Assembly: GCA_947579605.1 (NCBI GenBank)
Contig: OX388318.1
Span: forward strand, 12,927,763 to 12,991,762
Length of the DNA stretch: 64,000 nt
From: Athripsodes cinereus
Lineage: Eukaryota; Arthropoda; Insecta; Trichoptera; Leptoceridae
Reading direction: 5' to 3'
Positions 55,060 through 64,000 of this stretch are shown here, in pieces. The notes beneath the pieces were generated by a model. It was not told where the DNA came from, ran no database searches, and worked only from the letters and a program-made list of their open reading frames with translations. The translations under genes and the position numbers were made by a program. The stretch's first letter is position 1, and each line of letters begins with the position of its first letter.

Positions 55060-55605
55060 AGGATTAACGGTGCACTTCGACCCATTGTCAGCAATGACAA
55101 TGTGTCGAACATGGCAAAATTACTAGTGCACAATACCATCCTGGTACCGACACTTATGTATGCAAGCGAAACGTGGACATGGTTAAATAAGGACGAAAGT
55201 GAAATAAATGCTGTAGCGATGAGATCGCTGAGAAGGATGGTTGGTAAAACGTTGCGTGATAGAGTGAGGAATGAGGATATTAGAAGAATGAGTGGATGCA
55301 AGAGGAGTGTTGTGAATAGAATGCGTGTAAATAAATTGAGATGGTTTGGTCATGTAGAACGAATGGAAGAGGAAAGAATGACAAGAGAATATACTTGGCT
55401 GAAAGGAGGGGTGTGAGGAAGCGCGGGCGTCCGAGAACTACATGGCTTGAACATGTAGATCAAATTCTCAAGGACGGCCGTGTTTTGAGTAAAAGAAACG
55501 AAAGAAGTATGTAAGGACAGATCTAATTGGCGTTCCGTTCTCTCTGCCTACCCCACTTGGGATACGGCGTGAGGGAATAGATAGATAGATAGATAGATCT
55601 TTCGA
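55060..55605 (+). mobile_element. LINE C: reverse transcriptase C-terminal fragment with GATA tail
   Basis: The frame at 55060-55416 reads RINGALRPIVSNDNVSNMAK, LVPTLMYASETWTWL, EINAVAMRSLRRMVGKTLRD, RVRNEDIRRMSGCKRSVVN, KLRWFGHVERMEEERMTRE. A shift near 55405 then gives RKRGRPRTTWLEHVDQILKD. A deletion of about 50-60 bp removes the RASMRNCMNVEEA-like part seen at 9256, before CKDRSNWRSVLSAYPTWDTA and stop. The tail is (GATA)n, against (TATAG)n elsewhere. 5'-truncated and dead. Confidence 0.85.
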
Positions 55606-57114
55606 CTACAGCAGTCGTGTCTTATCTGACTCGTATTAAGAAATACTTATTTGTTTTGTGAAAGTGTGAATTGTTTAAGCCTAATTAATGTATTGTGATC
55701 GGTTCGTAAATATTATACTCGTGTGCAGGTTTCGTGTTCTTTATGGATATATTTTTTAGGAATCAAAGGGGAAAAACAGTACCCTCTATATTAAGTCTCA
55801 TCCTTTAGGTATATTTCTGAACCGCAACTATAATTTATATTTTCTTATTGACAAATATTTAATATAATTTCAGGTTTATGATTATTTTCTGATGTATATA
55901 CTTAAGTATTTTAAGCAAGTGATGTACTAAAATCATTGTTGGGAGAAAAATAAAGGAAAAAATGTGATAGAGTAAAACAAATTTATATGACTTTTCTAAC
56001 CTCTATTTAAATTTTCATCTAATTATATCACACAAACGATGAACAATGTGAAATATTTGCCATACAAAATTTGTGTTCATATAAAAATGTAAAACTCTTT
56101 TGTCGTAATTTTTTTGTATTCTAGAAATATATGAACTTTAAAACTATGTATGTTCGTAAAAAGTTGTAAAAACATAAGCAGAGAAGTAAATAAAAATCCA
56201 ATGTTTATTGTGGTTGTATGTATTTAATATTTTGCGGTGAAAATTGAAGCTGTACAACCGCAGCAACGGGTTGACTGTACTTTAAGATATTATATCCACG
56301 CGGAAAAATTCTGTTAATTTTTTTATACACACACTCGCTTTGTAGATTCAGTATAACCCTTTATTATAGGACGCACTGACATATAAAGTTTGTAGACTTA
56401 TAAATATGGCAAATAAATGTGCCATACCACCTTCAAAAATTCTTCTAATGATGCATTATTTTTGTGATGAAAATCAAGATTTTCGATACAAATATTTATT
56501 TATTTACTCTTTATCATTATGTAACAGTGTTAAAAAAACAATATGAAATTTAAAAAAAACTAGGACGATATGCAGTGGCGAAATTATCACTATAAAGTGA
56601 CTTCTTCCATCTAACCACGACACATTGAGATATATGAAAATTATTAAAATAAATATGATTCAACTGCAAGATATGTATCACCTCCAGAATAGAATAGAGA
56701 AGAGAGTATTAAGTATTACGACGCCTACAAATCACCTTAGGTTGGCTGGCTAAGCACTTTATCATGCCAACGTTCACCAATTCTAATCTGTTATTTGAAT
56801 CGCGATCGATTTTCGACGCCGTCTAAGGGCAATCGATATGCGAGAATCAGATTTATTCAAGTAATAGTACCTTTATGCGGGAATACTTTATATTAAAAAA
56901 AAAAATGTTACTTTTACACAGTAAATCCTTGGAAATTAAGTGAAATTGTGTCACATATTTCTACGATATTCCTTAATGTGAAATGTTCTTTTAAGAAATA
57001 GTGAAGAAAAGTTATGCATGCAAATATCAATCCTCTTTTTAGAAAACTATTGTTTGTCGTTCTGAAAGGATGACTCAATGATTACCATCTTTTTGGTATC
57101 ATATAAATTAAGTT
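55606..57114. other. AT-rich sequence without a recognised gene
   Basis: A patch at 56700-56830 ('tcgcgatcgattttcgacgc' 'cgtctaaggg') is G+C-richer but unassigned. Otherwise nothing is seen. Confidence 0.4.
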
Positions 57115-57585
57115 CATGACTTTAAGTGCATCATCCCAATCCTTCTATATGGCTGCGAGTCTTGGCACCTAACCAAGGCTCAAGAGCGGAAGAAACTTAA
57201 CTTTGAAAACAAGTGTCATAGAAGGATTTTGGATGTCAGATGGTATGAACATATTACAAATGATGCTGTGCGTCGGCGCACCCAGCAGAGACCTGTAATC
57301 TCCGTTATACAGGAGAGACGATGGTCCTGGCTGGGACATGTTTTGAGAATGCCTAATGATAGTTGGCCAAAAAGAGAACTGTTCTTCCGTCCGCAGGGGT
57401 TCCGTCGGCCCGGGCGTCCCTCTTTCACAATACACCGTTCCTATGACAACGATATCAGAGCGCAAGGAATGTTGTGGAAAGAGGTGACGCAATTGGCACA
57501 GAGACGCTCTGAATGGAGGAGGCTGGTTTCTGCCCTGTGCTCCCGAGAGGAGCGTTGAGGGCGATGATGATGATGATGACATGAC
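57115..57585 (+). mobile_element. LINE A: reverse transcriptase C-terminus, best copy
   Basis: One continuous frame runs from about 57119 to the stop at 57558: DFKCIIPILLYGCESWHLTK, AQERKKLNFENKCHRRILDV, RWYEHITNDAVRRRTQQRPV, RRWSWLGHVLRMPNDSW, FRPQGFRRPGRPSFTIHRSY, WKEVTQLAQRRSEWRRLVSA, LCSREER. A (GAT)n tail follows at 57560-57578. YGCESW and WLGHVLRMP are standard marks of RTE-like ORF2. It is 5'-truncated just after the catalytic domain, so it has no YADD. The first copy in the window (419-1050) is inverted relative to it. Confidence 0.9.
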
Positions 57586-57767
57586 TTTTCATTATATCAT
57601 AAGTGTACATTATGATCTAAGTATGACGATTTCATCCAAGAAAACTACTATTTTTTTATTGTCATATAAAATAAATGAATTCGATTAAACAGAATCTGGT
57701 GATTTTCAATGGAGAGATCCAGGTTCGATTCCATATACTTCACCTTCATTAAACAGGCATACTGCTT

Positions 57768-58000
57768 ACTTTTAGGGTATTTGGGACGCCCACGCCAAGA
57801 GTACCTGGAGGACCTGATGGTGGACATGCGCTGCTCATCATATGCAGAATTCAAAAGAACCGCACAAGACAGGGAGGAGTGGAGGAGAAGAATTAAAGAG
57901 ATAATTGCTGCAAACCAATCCCAGGATTGAAACCAGAGAGAGGGGGTGTATTTGAGTTTATAACAAGCCCAGATTCATTTTACATAAAAAAAAAATAAAT
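57768..58000 (+). mobile_element. LINE D: C-terminal fragment and 3' tail shared with SINE1
   Basis: The frame ending at 57930 reads LGYLGRPRQEYLEDLMVD, MRCSSYAEFKRTAQDREEWR, RRIKEIIAANQSQD, stop. The 3' UTR 'ggtgtatttgagtttataac' 'aagcccagatt' ends in an A tail at 57985-57994 and matches the SINE1 3' end. LINE D is therefore the likely source of the reverse transcriptase that copies SINE1 (inference from shared 3' ends). A tRNA-like 'ggttcgattcc' lies just upstream at 57722 and may be chance. Confidence 0.75.
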
Positions 58001-58654
58001 ACCAATAGAAAAGAAAGGATTAATTGAAATAACCTGTAATATTTTATAGTCATGCGTATGATTGGAGGCAAGTTATCTACCAAAGTAACTTTGTGGTAGA
58101 AGGTACGTGTGTGTATTTTTCCTGAAAATTAAAAGCTTCAGGTACAGGGATACGCTTTCAAAATTTCAGTGTAAAAAATGGATGAAGGGGAAAAATGTTA
58201 GAGATTTTTTATTTTTATTTTTATTCGAGGTTTCATTTTTCATCTTTGCGGTGAAAAAAATGGAAAGGTTTGCTAATATAATATTATTATTTGTCAGATA
58301 AATTTGTGAACTGTCCAAATAAAGTTTTTTTTTCTAAATAAAACTCTGTTAGCAGTTTATGGGTAGTCTTTTTTGTCATTTTTACTTTTCGACCTCACAA
58401 TCCTCATTGCTGAAGCTCGTTATTTATCATGATTTGAGTTAGCGTTAGCTTTCTTTTAACTTTTGGCTTAAGTTTTAAATAAATGTTTTTTTAAATGTAT
58501 CTTTATTTTGAAAACGATGCAAAACCGTATTTGAAATAAGAGATTTTTGCTCGATTTGTCCTAGTCATTTAGATTTTACTGACAAAAAATGGACTCTGGT
58601 AAACGTTTAGATCTGTAATTTTACTGTTAAGTTAACGTAACATTGTAAGGTTTC
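58001..58654. other. AT-rich sequence without a recognised gene
   Basis: Nothing is recognised. Confidence 0.4.
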
Positions 58655-58805
58655 TAGAATGTCCAACTTTCACAGTACACCGTTCTTATGACAGCGACAT
58701 CAAATAGCTGGGAATGTCGTGGTAAGAGGTGACTCAATTAGCCTAGATTTCTGAGTAGAGAAGATTAGTTTCCACTTTGCGTTCCCGAGAGGAAGTGAGA
58801 TATTT
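58655..58805 (+). mobile_element. LINE A relic
   Basis: 'tccaactttcacagtacacc' 'gttcttatgacagcgacatc' and 'agaggtgactcaattagcct' follow 57415-57545 in order, with an ending 'gcgttcccgagaggaagtga'. Stops disrupt the frame. Confidence 0.65.
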
Positions 58806-59925
58806 CTATAGTGATCATGTAGAAATATACAGAAACATTTAAAATATAATATTTTCTTAAGAAAAAGAAATGAGTAAGAATTAATATGATGATTAACGCT
58901 AAAAGAATATAATATAAATCCTATTTTAGTCTCTTGTCAGTAACTTTTCTTATTCGCTTGCATTTCAAGTTTGTATAAACAGAATATATATTTTTCTTTT
59001 TTACAACGCGTCAAAAAACTTAGCCAACTTCTTACTTTGCGCAAACAGGCTATCCGTTGAATGAATCTTGAGAAAAAGTTTCTGAGAAATTATACTATAA
59101 TGAATGTCCAAAGTTTTAAAATATTTACTGTCTTCGTAATAAATTTACTTACATTATAAGGAAAATTATCATTCTCTTTTTATTTATTCAAAAATGTGAA
59201 ATGTGTTGTTTTATTAAAGACACATTTTATCACGCTATCATATTTGCTTTCAACGATTGGACTTGAAACTTTTTTCAAATATTCATATGAAGAATATTTG
59301 AAAGTGAGACCTTATTTTTTTATTTTTAAATATTCTTTTATTTTTAAATATTTTTAAATATTCACTTTTAAAGTGAGACCTTACTTTTTTATGTTTTAAT
59401 TCTGGCATATACAACATTGTCATGCTTTGGATTAGTTAATGAATAGTAAAAATTAGGTAAAATTGAAATGTTAATTAACACGAAAGCTCTCTATCTTTAT
59501 GTCGCTATCTGATTCAATAAATAAAAACAAACTTGCAACGTTTTTACGTAACCATTTTCTTGCGAAATGAAGACGATTCAAAGCGGAATTGATAAAAAAT
59601 CAAGTATATTAAAGTTTATAAAATATGTGAAAATTAAACACTGTTTTAATATTACATTTATAAACATATATTAAAGTGAATTTTCACTACGTTACTTCAG
59701 ATTTCAAAAATGAAAGCTGTTGATCAAAGACTGAAAAATATGTGAGCTTTATAATCAATATTGTACATTTTAGCTAATACCGACATACATAAAGTACTCT
59801 TTATATTCATAAAATTGTCAAGCATCCATATTAGATATAGGTATTATTTACTTTCAAGTGTTTTAAAACTTCTTTTTCATACGGTAGAAGATACTTTTTA
59901 TTACATTGACCCATGATCATAAAAA
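58806..59925. other. AT-rich sequence with a local AT repeat
   Basis: At 59280-59400 'atttttaaatattc' strings repeat, and 'gtgagacctta' occurs twice, 86 bp apart, suggesting a small tandem duplication. No gene. Confidence 0.45.
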
Positions 59926-60026
59926 ACGTCACGTTTTGGCGCGAATACTACGACTTTTTTCGTCGCTCGTATGAAATTCTAATTTATATAAAATTATCCC
60001 GGTATTTTTCGCGCAAATAGGAAAAA

Positions 60027-60698
60027 ATGGAATCTAACGACATTAAATCAATAAAGGCATTTTTTACACGACAGATGAGGGATCTCGAGGAGAAACTTGT
60101 GAAGCAGAGGCAGCAAATGAAGGATTTGCAGGAAAAGTTAGTCGTTCAACAACAGCCCGTTGATCTTTTGGCTGAATTTCGGGCCTTCCGAGATACGTTA
60201 ACTAAGAAAATTGAAGCTCTCGAGCAAAGGGTAGATGACGTGGACTCTCGGCTGGAGGAAATGGATAGATATCGACGCAGAAAATTTCTCTTACTGCACG
60301 GCGCCCCAGAAGATCTAACTGTGCAAGCTGCAATACAAGAGACACCCCTCGCAATAGACCCAGGTTGTATCAGAGACATGCACAGGATTGGAAAAAAATC
60401 AGATAAGCCTAGACCTATTTTAATTAAATTCAATACATATGAACACAAGGCCGATGTATGGAAAAGGAAAAGTACATTAAAAAAATCAAAATGGCTGCTC
60501 ACCGAGTCACTCACTCGGAGAGCACTTGATTTGTTAACTGCGGCTAGGAAGAAACTGGGAATAGGTAATAGCTGGTCCGCCAATGGAAGTATTATTGCTA
60601 AATTACCTGATAACTCCATTAAGAAGATTTGTAAGCTCTCTGACTTGGATGGCGTGGAGTCCGATCGAAGACAGCTGAGACTCCGCACTAACAAGTGA
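60027..60698 (+). CDS. LINE K ORF1 protein (coiled coil plus RRM-like domain)
   Basis: This 223-residue protein begins with a long heptad-rich helix (residues about 5-85: QMRDLEEKLVKQRQQMKDLQ, then KKIEALEQRVDDVDSRLEEM). A basic turn, RYRRRKFLLLHGAPEDL, follows, then HRIGKKSDKPRPILIKF and a C-terminal part with TESLTRRALDLLTAARKKLG and WSANGSIIAKL. Coiled coil, RRM-like fold and C-terminal domain is the plan of L1-type ORF1 RNA chaperones, which trimerise and coat element RNA; many insect LINE ORF1s look like this. No CCHC zinc knuckle is present. The start at 60027 follows 'ggaaaaaATGG' and is the first Met of the frame. Confidence 0.75.
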   Translation: MESNDIKSIKAFFTRQMRDLEEKLVKQRQQMKDLQEKLVVQQQPVDLLAEFRAFRDTLTKKIEALEQRVDDVDSRLEEMDRYRRRKFLLLHGAPEDLTVQAAIQETPLAIDPGCIRDMHRIGKKSDKPRPILIKFNTYEHKADVWKRKSTLKKSKWLLTESLTRRALDLLTAARKKLGIGNSWSANGSIIAKLPDNSIKKICKLSDLDGVESDRRQLRLRTNK

Positions 60699-61696
60699 TT
60701 TTTGTTATGATGCCACATAATTATTGAACTAAATTGCACATTGAGTGATTTTTGTAATATTTTTATAGTTAAATTCACTATCATAGCTTAAATACACTAT
60801 TTAGATTCACATTCCAGTAATTCCGACACGTGAACTTAAACTTTTTAACCGTCGGAGCCCCGTGTTAGAGTAAATAACTATGAAGTTTGCAACAAAGATG
60901 GCCGCTCCACCTAACTGATCTGATTTATATAAATATTTTCTTTATTTCACAGGCTTACCAACGTGATAATACCATAGATTATATTCACGAACTTTCTTAG
61001 TATCCATATTCATTGTACATGGCTATATCAATCTATTGGGTGACGCGCGCCTAGGTTTGACATCCAATGTATTTGATGACGGATGTGACCGTGTGTATAT
61101 GCCTTTTTTTTAATATTTATCCTTTCTTTATTTGCAGGTTGACTTTATCTATGAATTTATTTGATTGGCATGTGAACCTTCTGTCAGAGTTTAGATTGGA
61201 TGTTTACTTTTTTTCTGTTTACGAAAATGTTTATTATGTTTATAGTAAAATGTTTATTTTTTTTATAATATTGCACGGTTCTGTTACGGAGATTTATTGG
61301 AATTTTATTTAATATTACACACGGTTGCGTTGTGTTGCATTGCACAGGTTGGTGTTGAGTGTATTTTTTTTTTTAACAATGTTATAATGCGATACTGCTG
61401 TTTATATATATAAGTTAATATAGTGTTTTGAAATTTCATTTATCCGAATATAGCTTATTAATCAATCATAATTATTATTATATTGTTGTTTTTATATCAA
61501 ACTTGTTGCTGCTGTTATTGATACTTACTATGGTTATGTGTATATATATGTAAAATAATAGATACCTCTACGGTTATTTACAATGTTCGCTATTCCTTTT
61601 GCGTGGAAAGTGCTAGGGTGGTTGTACCATATATACATTTGTTTTGTATTGTTTTGTTTTTTTTTTCTCATAACTTGAAAATATATTGATATTTAT
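60699..61696 (+). other. Inter-ORF spacer of LINE K (about 1 kb)
   Basis: This is non-coding and unusually long for two LINE ORFs. It contains two good splice-acceptor-like strings, 'tttctttatttcacag' ending near 60951 and 'cctttctttatttgcag' ending near 61138. An 81-codon frame at 61067-61312 lacks any domain and is probably chance. The spacer may be internal sequence, an insertion or a spliced intron. ORF2's frame is closed by TGA at 61676-61678. Confidence 0.5.
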
Positions 61697-64000
61697 ATGT
61701 ATACACATACACAACTTAATACTTCCTATGCTTCCACCTCACCCTTAAATTCTCCTTTATCACCAAATTCTTTTCCATTTTCACCTTCCTCTTCGGATGC
61801 TGCAGATTCACTCAACTCGTCTAGTAGCGGGATTGCTGATCTTCATACTATTCTTAAAAATTCTTTTTCATATAATTCCAAACACTTACGAGTTTGTCAC
61901 ATTAATGCCCAAAGTGTAGCAAGTCATCACGCGGAATTGTTGGCAACTTTTCATGGTGCTAACATTCATGCTATATTGATTTCCGAATCATGGCTAAAAC
62001 CATCTTTACCTTCTTCACTTTTTGATATTCCAGGATTTTCACTTATTCGAAACGATCGAGTTGAGCGACGTGGTGGTGGGGTTTGCATTTATCTTCGAGA
62101 AGATTTACAATATGAAATCATATCACAATCCACTACTCATGGTATTGCGGATCCGGAGTTTCTCTTCATCAAGGTAAATATTTTACATTCTTCTGTTGTC
62201 CTTGGCGTTATTTACTGTCCACCCGCGTCAGATTACTTTGGAAAGTTGGAGCCTGTTCTTGAAGACATTTCTTCCAAATTTCACAATATTGTCGTTATGG
62301 GTGACCTAAACACTTGTCTTTTAAAGCATGACTTCCGATCAGCGAGACTCCAGCAGCTAATGTTTTCTACTAGTTTAAATATTCTCCCACTTCAGCCTAC
62401 ACACATACTTGAGAATTCTCAATCTCTTATTGATTTTATAATTGTCTCCCAACTTAACATGGTAAAGGCTCATGGTCAACTTACAGCTGGAGGTTTCTCA
62501 CATCATGATCTTCTATTTCTACAATACTCTTTAAAGGTCCCCAAACCCAAACCAAAGGTTGTATATGCGCGCTCACTTCGTCATGTTGACAACGATGCTC
62601 TGCTCACTGAAGCGGAATCTCTAAAGTGGGATGACATTACACTGGCAAATTCAATTGATGAAAAAGTTGAAATTCTCAATAGAAATATAGAACAACTATA
62701 TAATAAGCATGCACCACTAAGAAAAGTTAGAATAAAAAATCTGCCAGTTCAGTGGATCACTGAAGAGATTAAAAAACTCATGGCTCGCCGAGACAGGGCT
62801 CGTGTCAAACATAAACTTTCCCCTTGTGACAAAAACTGGTTTGCCTACAAGACTCTTCGTAACTTATGTACAAAAAAATGTAGAAATGCCAAAATTGCGT
62901 ACACACACGATCTCTTTAATAACTGTACACAATCTCAAGCATGGAAGCGTCTTGGCTCGCTTGGACTACCTCAAAATAGTAAGATGCACGATGCCATAGA
63001 TCTAGATCCCAATTTGCTAAACACTCAATTTGCCACCCCCCCGCTTGTTCTGGATAGCGCCGCTAAGTCAAGATCACTGGTCTCAATACATGCTCTGCCT
63101 AGACCCCCCTGTGATATGTTTAATTTCACTGAAGTTACGGATGCCGATGTCCAACAGTCTGTAAGGTCCATAAAGTCCAAGGCCACTGGATGTGATGATG
63201 TTTGTTTTTCCTTCATTTCGCCTTTTTTTCATTTAATCTTACCTTATATAACACATATAATAAATGTTTCATTCTCACACAATGTTTTTCCGAGAGAGTG
63301 GAAGAAGGCATACGTTATACCACTTCCAAAGAAAGCATCATCATCATGTCCAGCCGATTTTCGTCCAATCTCGATCCTCCCCTTTTTTTCCAAGGTCATA
63401 GAAAGACTTGCCTATAATCAGCTAAATATTTTCATCTCCCAAAATAATCTCCATAATAACTTCCAGTCAGGTTTTCGTGAGGGTCATAGCACCACAACTG
63501 CTCTAATTAAGATTTCAGACGATATCAGACTTGCAATGGACAATCGGCAGTTGACGTTACTGACGTTACTTGATTTTAGCACAGCATTTAATACTGTGGA
63601 CTTTGACTTGTTGATTGCGACACTGGAAAGCCTCAATATTTCACACTCATGCTCCCTTTGGTTTGAATCCTATCTGAAGGGACGTTTCCAGTGTGTTCGA
63701 CTGCCTGGTGGCGCTGTCTCTGAATGGGCGGAACTCAGATCAGGTGTACCTCAGGGCGGAATACTTTCTCCTCTTCTCTTCTCAATTTTTATAAGCCCTG
63801 TGTCACGCCTTATTAATACTTGTCGTTATCACTTATATGCAGACGACCTTCAGATTTACACTCATTTCAATATAGAAAATGCTTCTACCGCTGTTGAGAA
63901 TATATCTGAATGTCTGCGAAAAATTTCAGTTTGGGCAACGAATCATGGACTTATCATAAATCCTACAAAATCTCAATCAATATTCCTCGGCAGTCATTAT
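61697..64000 (+). CDS. LINE K ORF2, endonuclease and reverse transcriptase (partial at window edge)
   Basis: 768 codons are open from the first Met after the TGA at 61676. A Ser-rich leader is followed by an APE-type endonuclease: HINAQS (Asn70), ESW (Glu97), Tyr173 in GVIYCPP, GDLN (Asp203, Asn205), Asp246 in IDFI, and SHHD (residues 268-271). The reverse transcriptase has WKKAYVIPLPKK, DFRPISILPFFSKVIERL, FQSGFREGHSTTTAL, motif A LLDFSTAFNTVDFDLL (Asp626), GVPQGGILSPLLF, and YADD at 714-717. It nicks target DNA and primes cDNA synthesis there. The usual SDH of the endonuclease is SHH here (Asp to His at 269), which may be clade-typical or inactivating. The C-terminus lies outside. The AFNTVDFDLL motif resembles Daphne/CR1-group elements of insects. 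Confidence 0.9.
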   Translation, partial: MYTHTQLNTSYASTSPLNSPLSPNSFPFSPSSSDAADSLNSSSSGIADLHTILKNSFSYNSKHLRVCHINAQSVASHHAELLATFHGANIHAILISESWLKPSLPSSLFDIPGFSLIRNDRVERRGGGVCIYLREDLQYEIISQSTTHGIADPEFLFIKVNILHSSVVLGVIYCPPASDYFGKLEPVLEDISSKFHNIVVMGDLNTCLLKHDFRSARLQQLMFSTSLNILPLQPTHILENSQSLIDFIIVSQLNMVKAHGQLTAGGFSHHDLLFLQYSLKVPKPKPKVVYARSLRHVDNDALLTEAESLKWDDITLANSIDEKVEILNRNIEQLYNKHAPLRKVRIKNLPVQWITEEIKKLMARRDRARVKHKLSPCDKNWFAYKTLRNLCTKKCRNAKIAYTHDLFNNCTQSQAWKRLGSLGLPQNSKMHDAIDLDPNLLNTQFATPPLVLDSAAKSRSLVSIHALPRPPCDMFNFTEVTDADVQQSVRSIKSKATGCDDVCFSFISPFFHLILPYITHIINVSFSHNVFPREWKKAYVIPLPKKASSSCPADFRPISILPFFSKVIERLAYNQLNIFISQNNLHNNFQSGFREGHSTTTALIKISDDIRLAMDNRQLTLLTLLDFSTAFNTVDFDLLIATLESLNISHSCSLWFESYLKGRFQCVRLPGGAVSEWAELRSGVPQGGILSPLLFSIFISPVSRLINTCRYHLYADDLQIYTHFNIENASTAVENISECLRKISVWATNHGLIINPTKSQSIFLGSHY

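Larger units (their letters stand above)
59926..64000 (+). mobile_element. LINE K: 5' part of a CR1/Daphne-like non-LTR retrotransposon, ORFs intact, runs off the window
   Basis: A G+C-richer leader ('cgttttggcgcgaatactac' and 'cgctcgtatgaaattctaat') precedes ORF1 (60027-60698). ORF2 (61697 onward) has no stop up to base 64000. It is the only long, unbroken retroelement in the window and appears recently active compared with the relics around it. The 3' end, poly(A) or microsatellite tail and target duplications lie beyond the window. The exact 5' end is uncertain. Confidence 0.8.

Noticed and set aside
57169..57582. 137-codon minus-strand frame over LINE A.
   Set aside because: It is the reverse strand of the genuine LINE A frame, which carries the recognisable motifs.
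60146..60784. 212-codon minus-strand frame opposite LINE K ORF1.
   Set aside because: It is the antisense shadow of ORF1, with Ser/Leu-rich composition typical of such shadows.

Overview
The window is AT-rich eukaryotic DNA (roughly 30% G+C by eye) with no bacterial or organellar gene layout. It contains non-LTR retrotransposons, several tRNA-derived SINE families, a decayed piggyBac transposon, foldback elements and a satellite array. An insect is the best fit. The (ATT)n-tailed LINE 3' ends with the conserved block 'cgataaactcgcc', the tRNA-SINE types and the frequent gtaggtacc-type words point to Lepidoptera, but this is inference from repeat style. No complete host gene is recognisable, so the window is probably intergenic or deep intronic. 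The only host-like coding candidates are two short minus-strand pieces, at 20679-20913 and 27560-27682.

Layout: 1-6.5 kb holds decayed LINE tails, two Penelope-like foldback remnants and a SINE. 7.62-10.10 kb is a piggyBac element with TTAA target duplications, terminal repeats and three subterminal motif copies. A SINE and a 5'-truncated LINE with its own 12-bp duplication are nested in it. 13.2-15.6 kb is a nest of repeats: an RTE-like repeat, a SINE, a 36-bp-TIR element and a 37-bp minisatellite. 21.0-22.4 kb is an 88-bp satellite with partial three-monomer higher-order structure. 22.86-23.25 kb is a SINE interrupted by a foldback element with a 12-bp duplication. 25-38 kb has scattered LINE tails and SINEs. 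39.7, 42.6, 43.0, 48.6, 50.2, 52.9 and 53.8 kb carry strong inverted repeats. 55-58 kb has LINE C-terminal fragments. 59.9-64 kb is the 5' part of a LINE with an intact ORF1 and an ORF2 (endonuclease plus reverse transcriptase) that is open to the window edge.

Three elements of interest link the repeats. First, one tRNA-SINE family shares its 3' end, including a stem-loop with compensatory changes, with a LINE fragment at 57.8-58.0 kb, which suggests a parasite-host pair. Second, four subfamilies of foldback element share one architecture: a box resembling CTGATGA, a hairpin, GAAA, then a short self-complementary stretch. This resembles the hammerhead motifs known in Penelope-like elements. 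Third, at least four retrotransposon tail families recur several times each. Local family names used below (LINE A-K, SINE1-4, M1, P1-P4) are labels for this window only.
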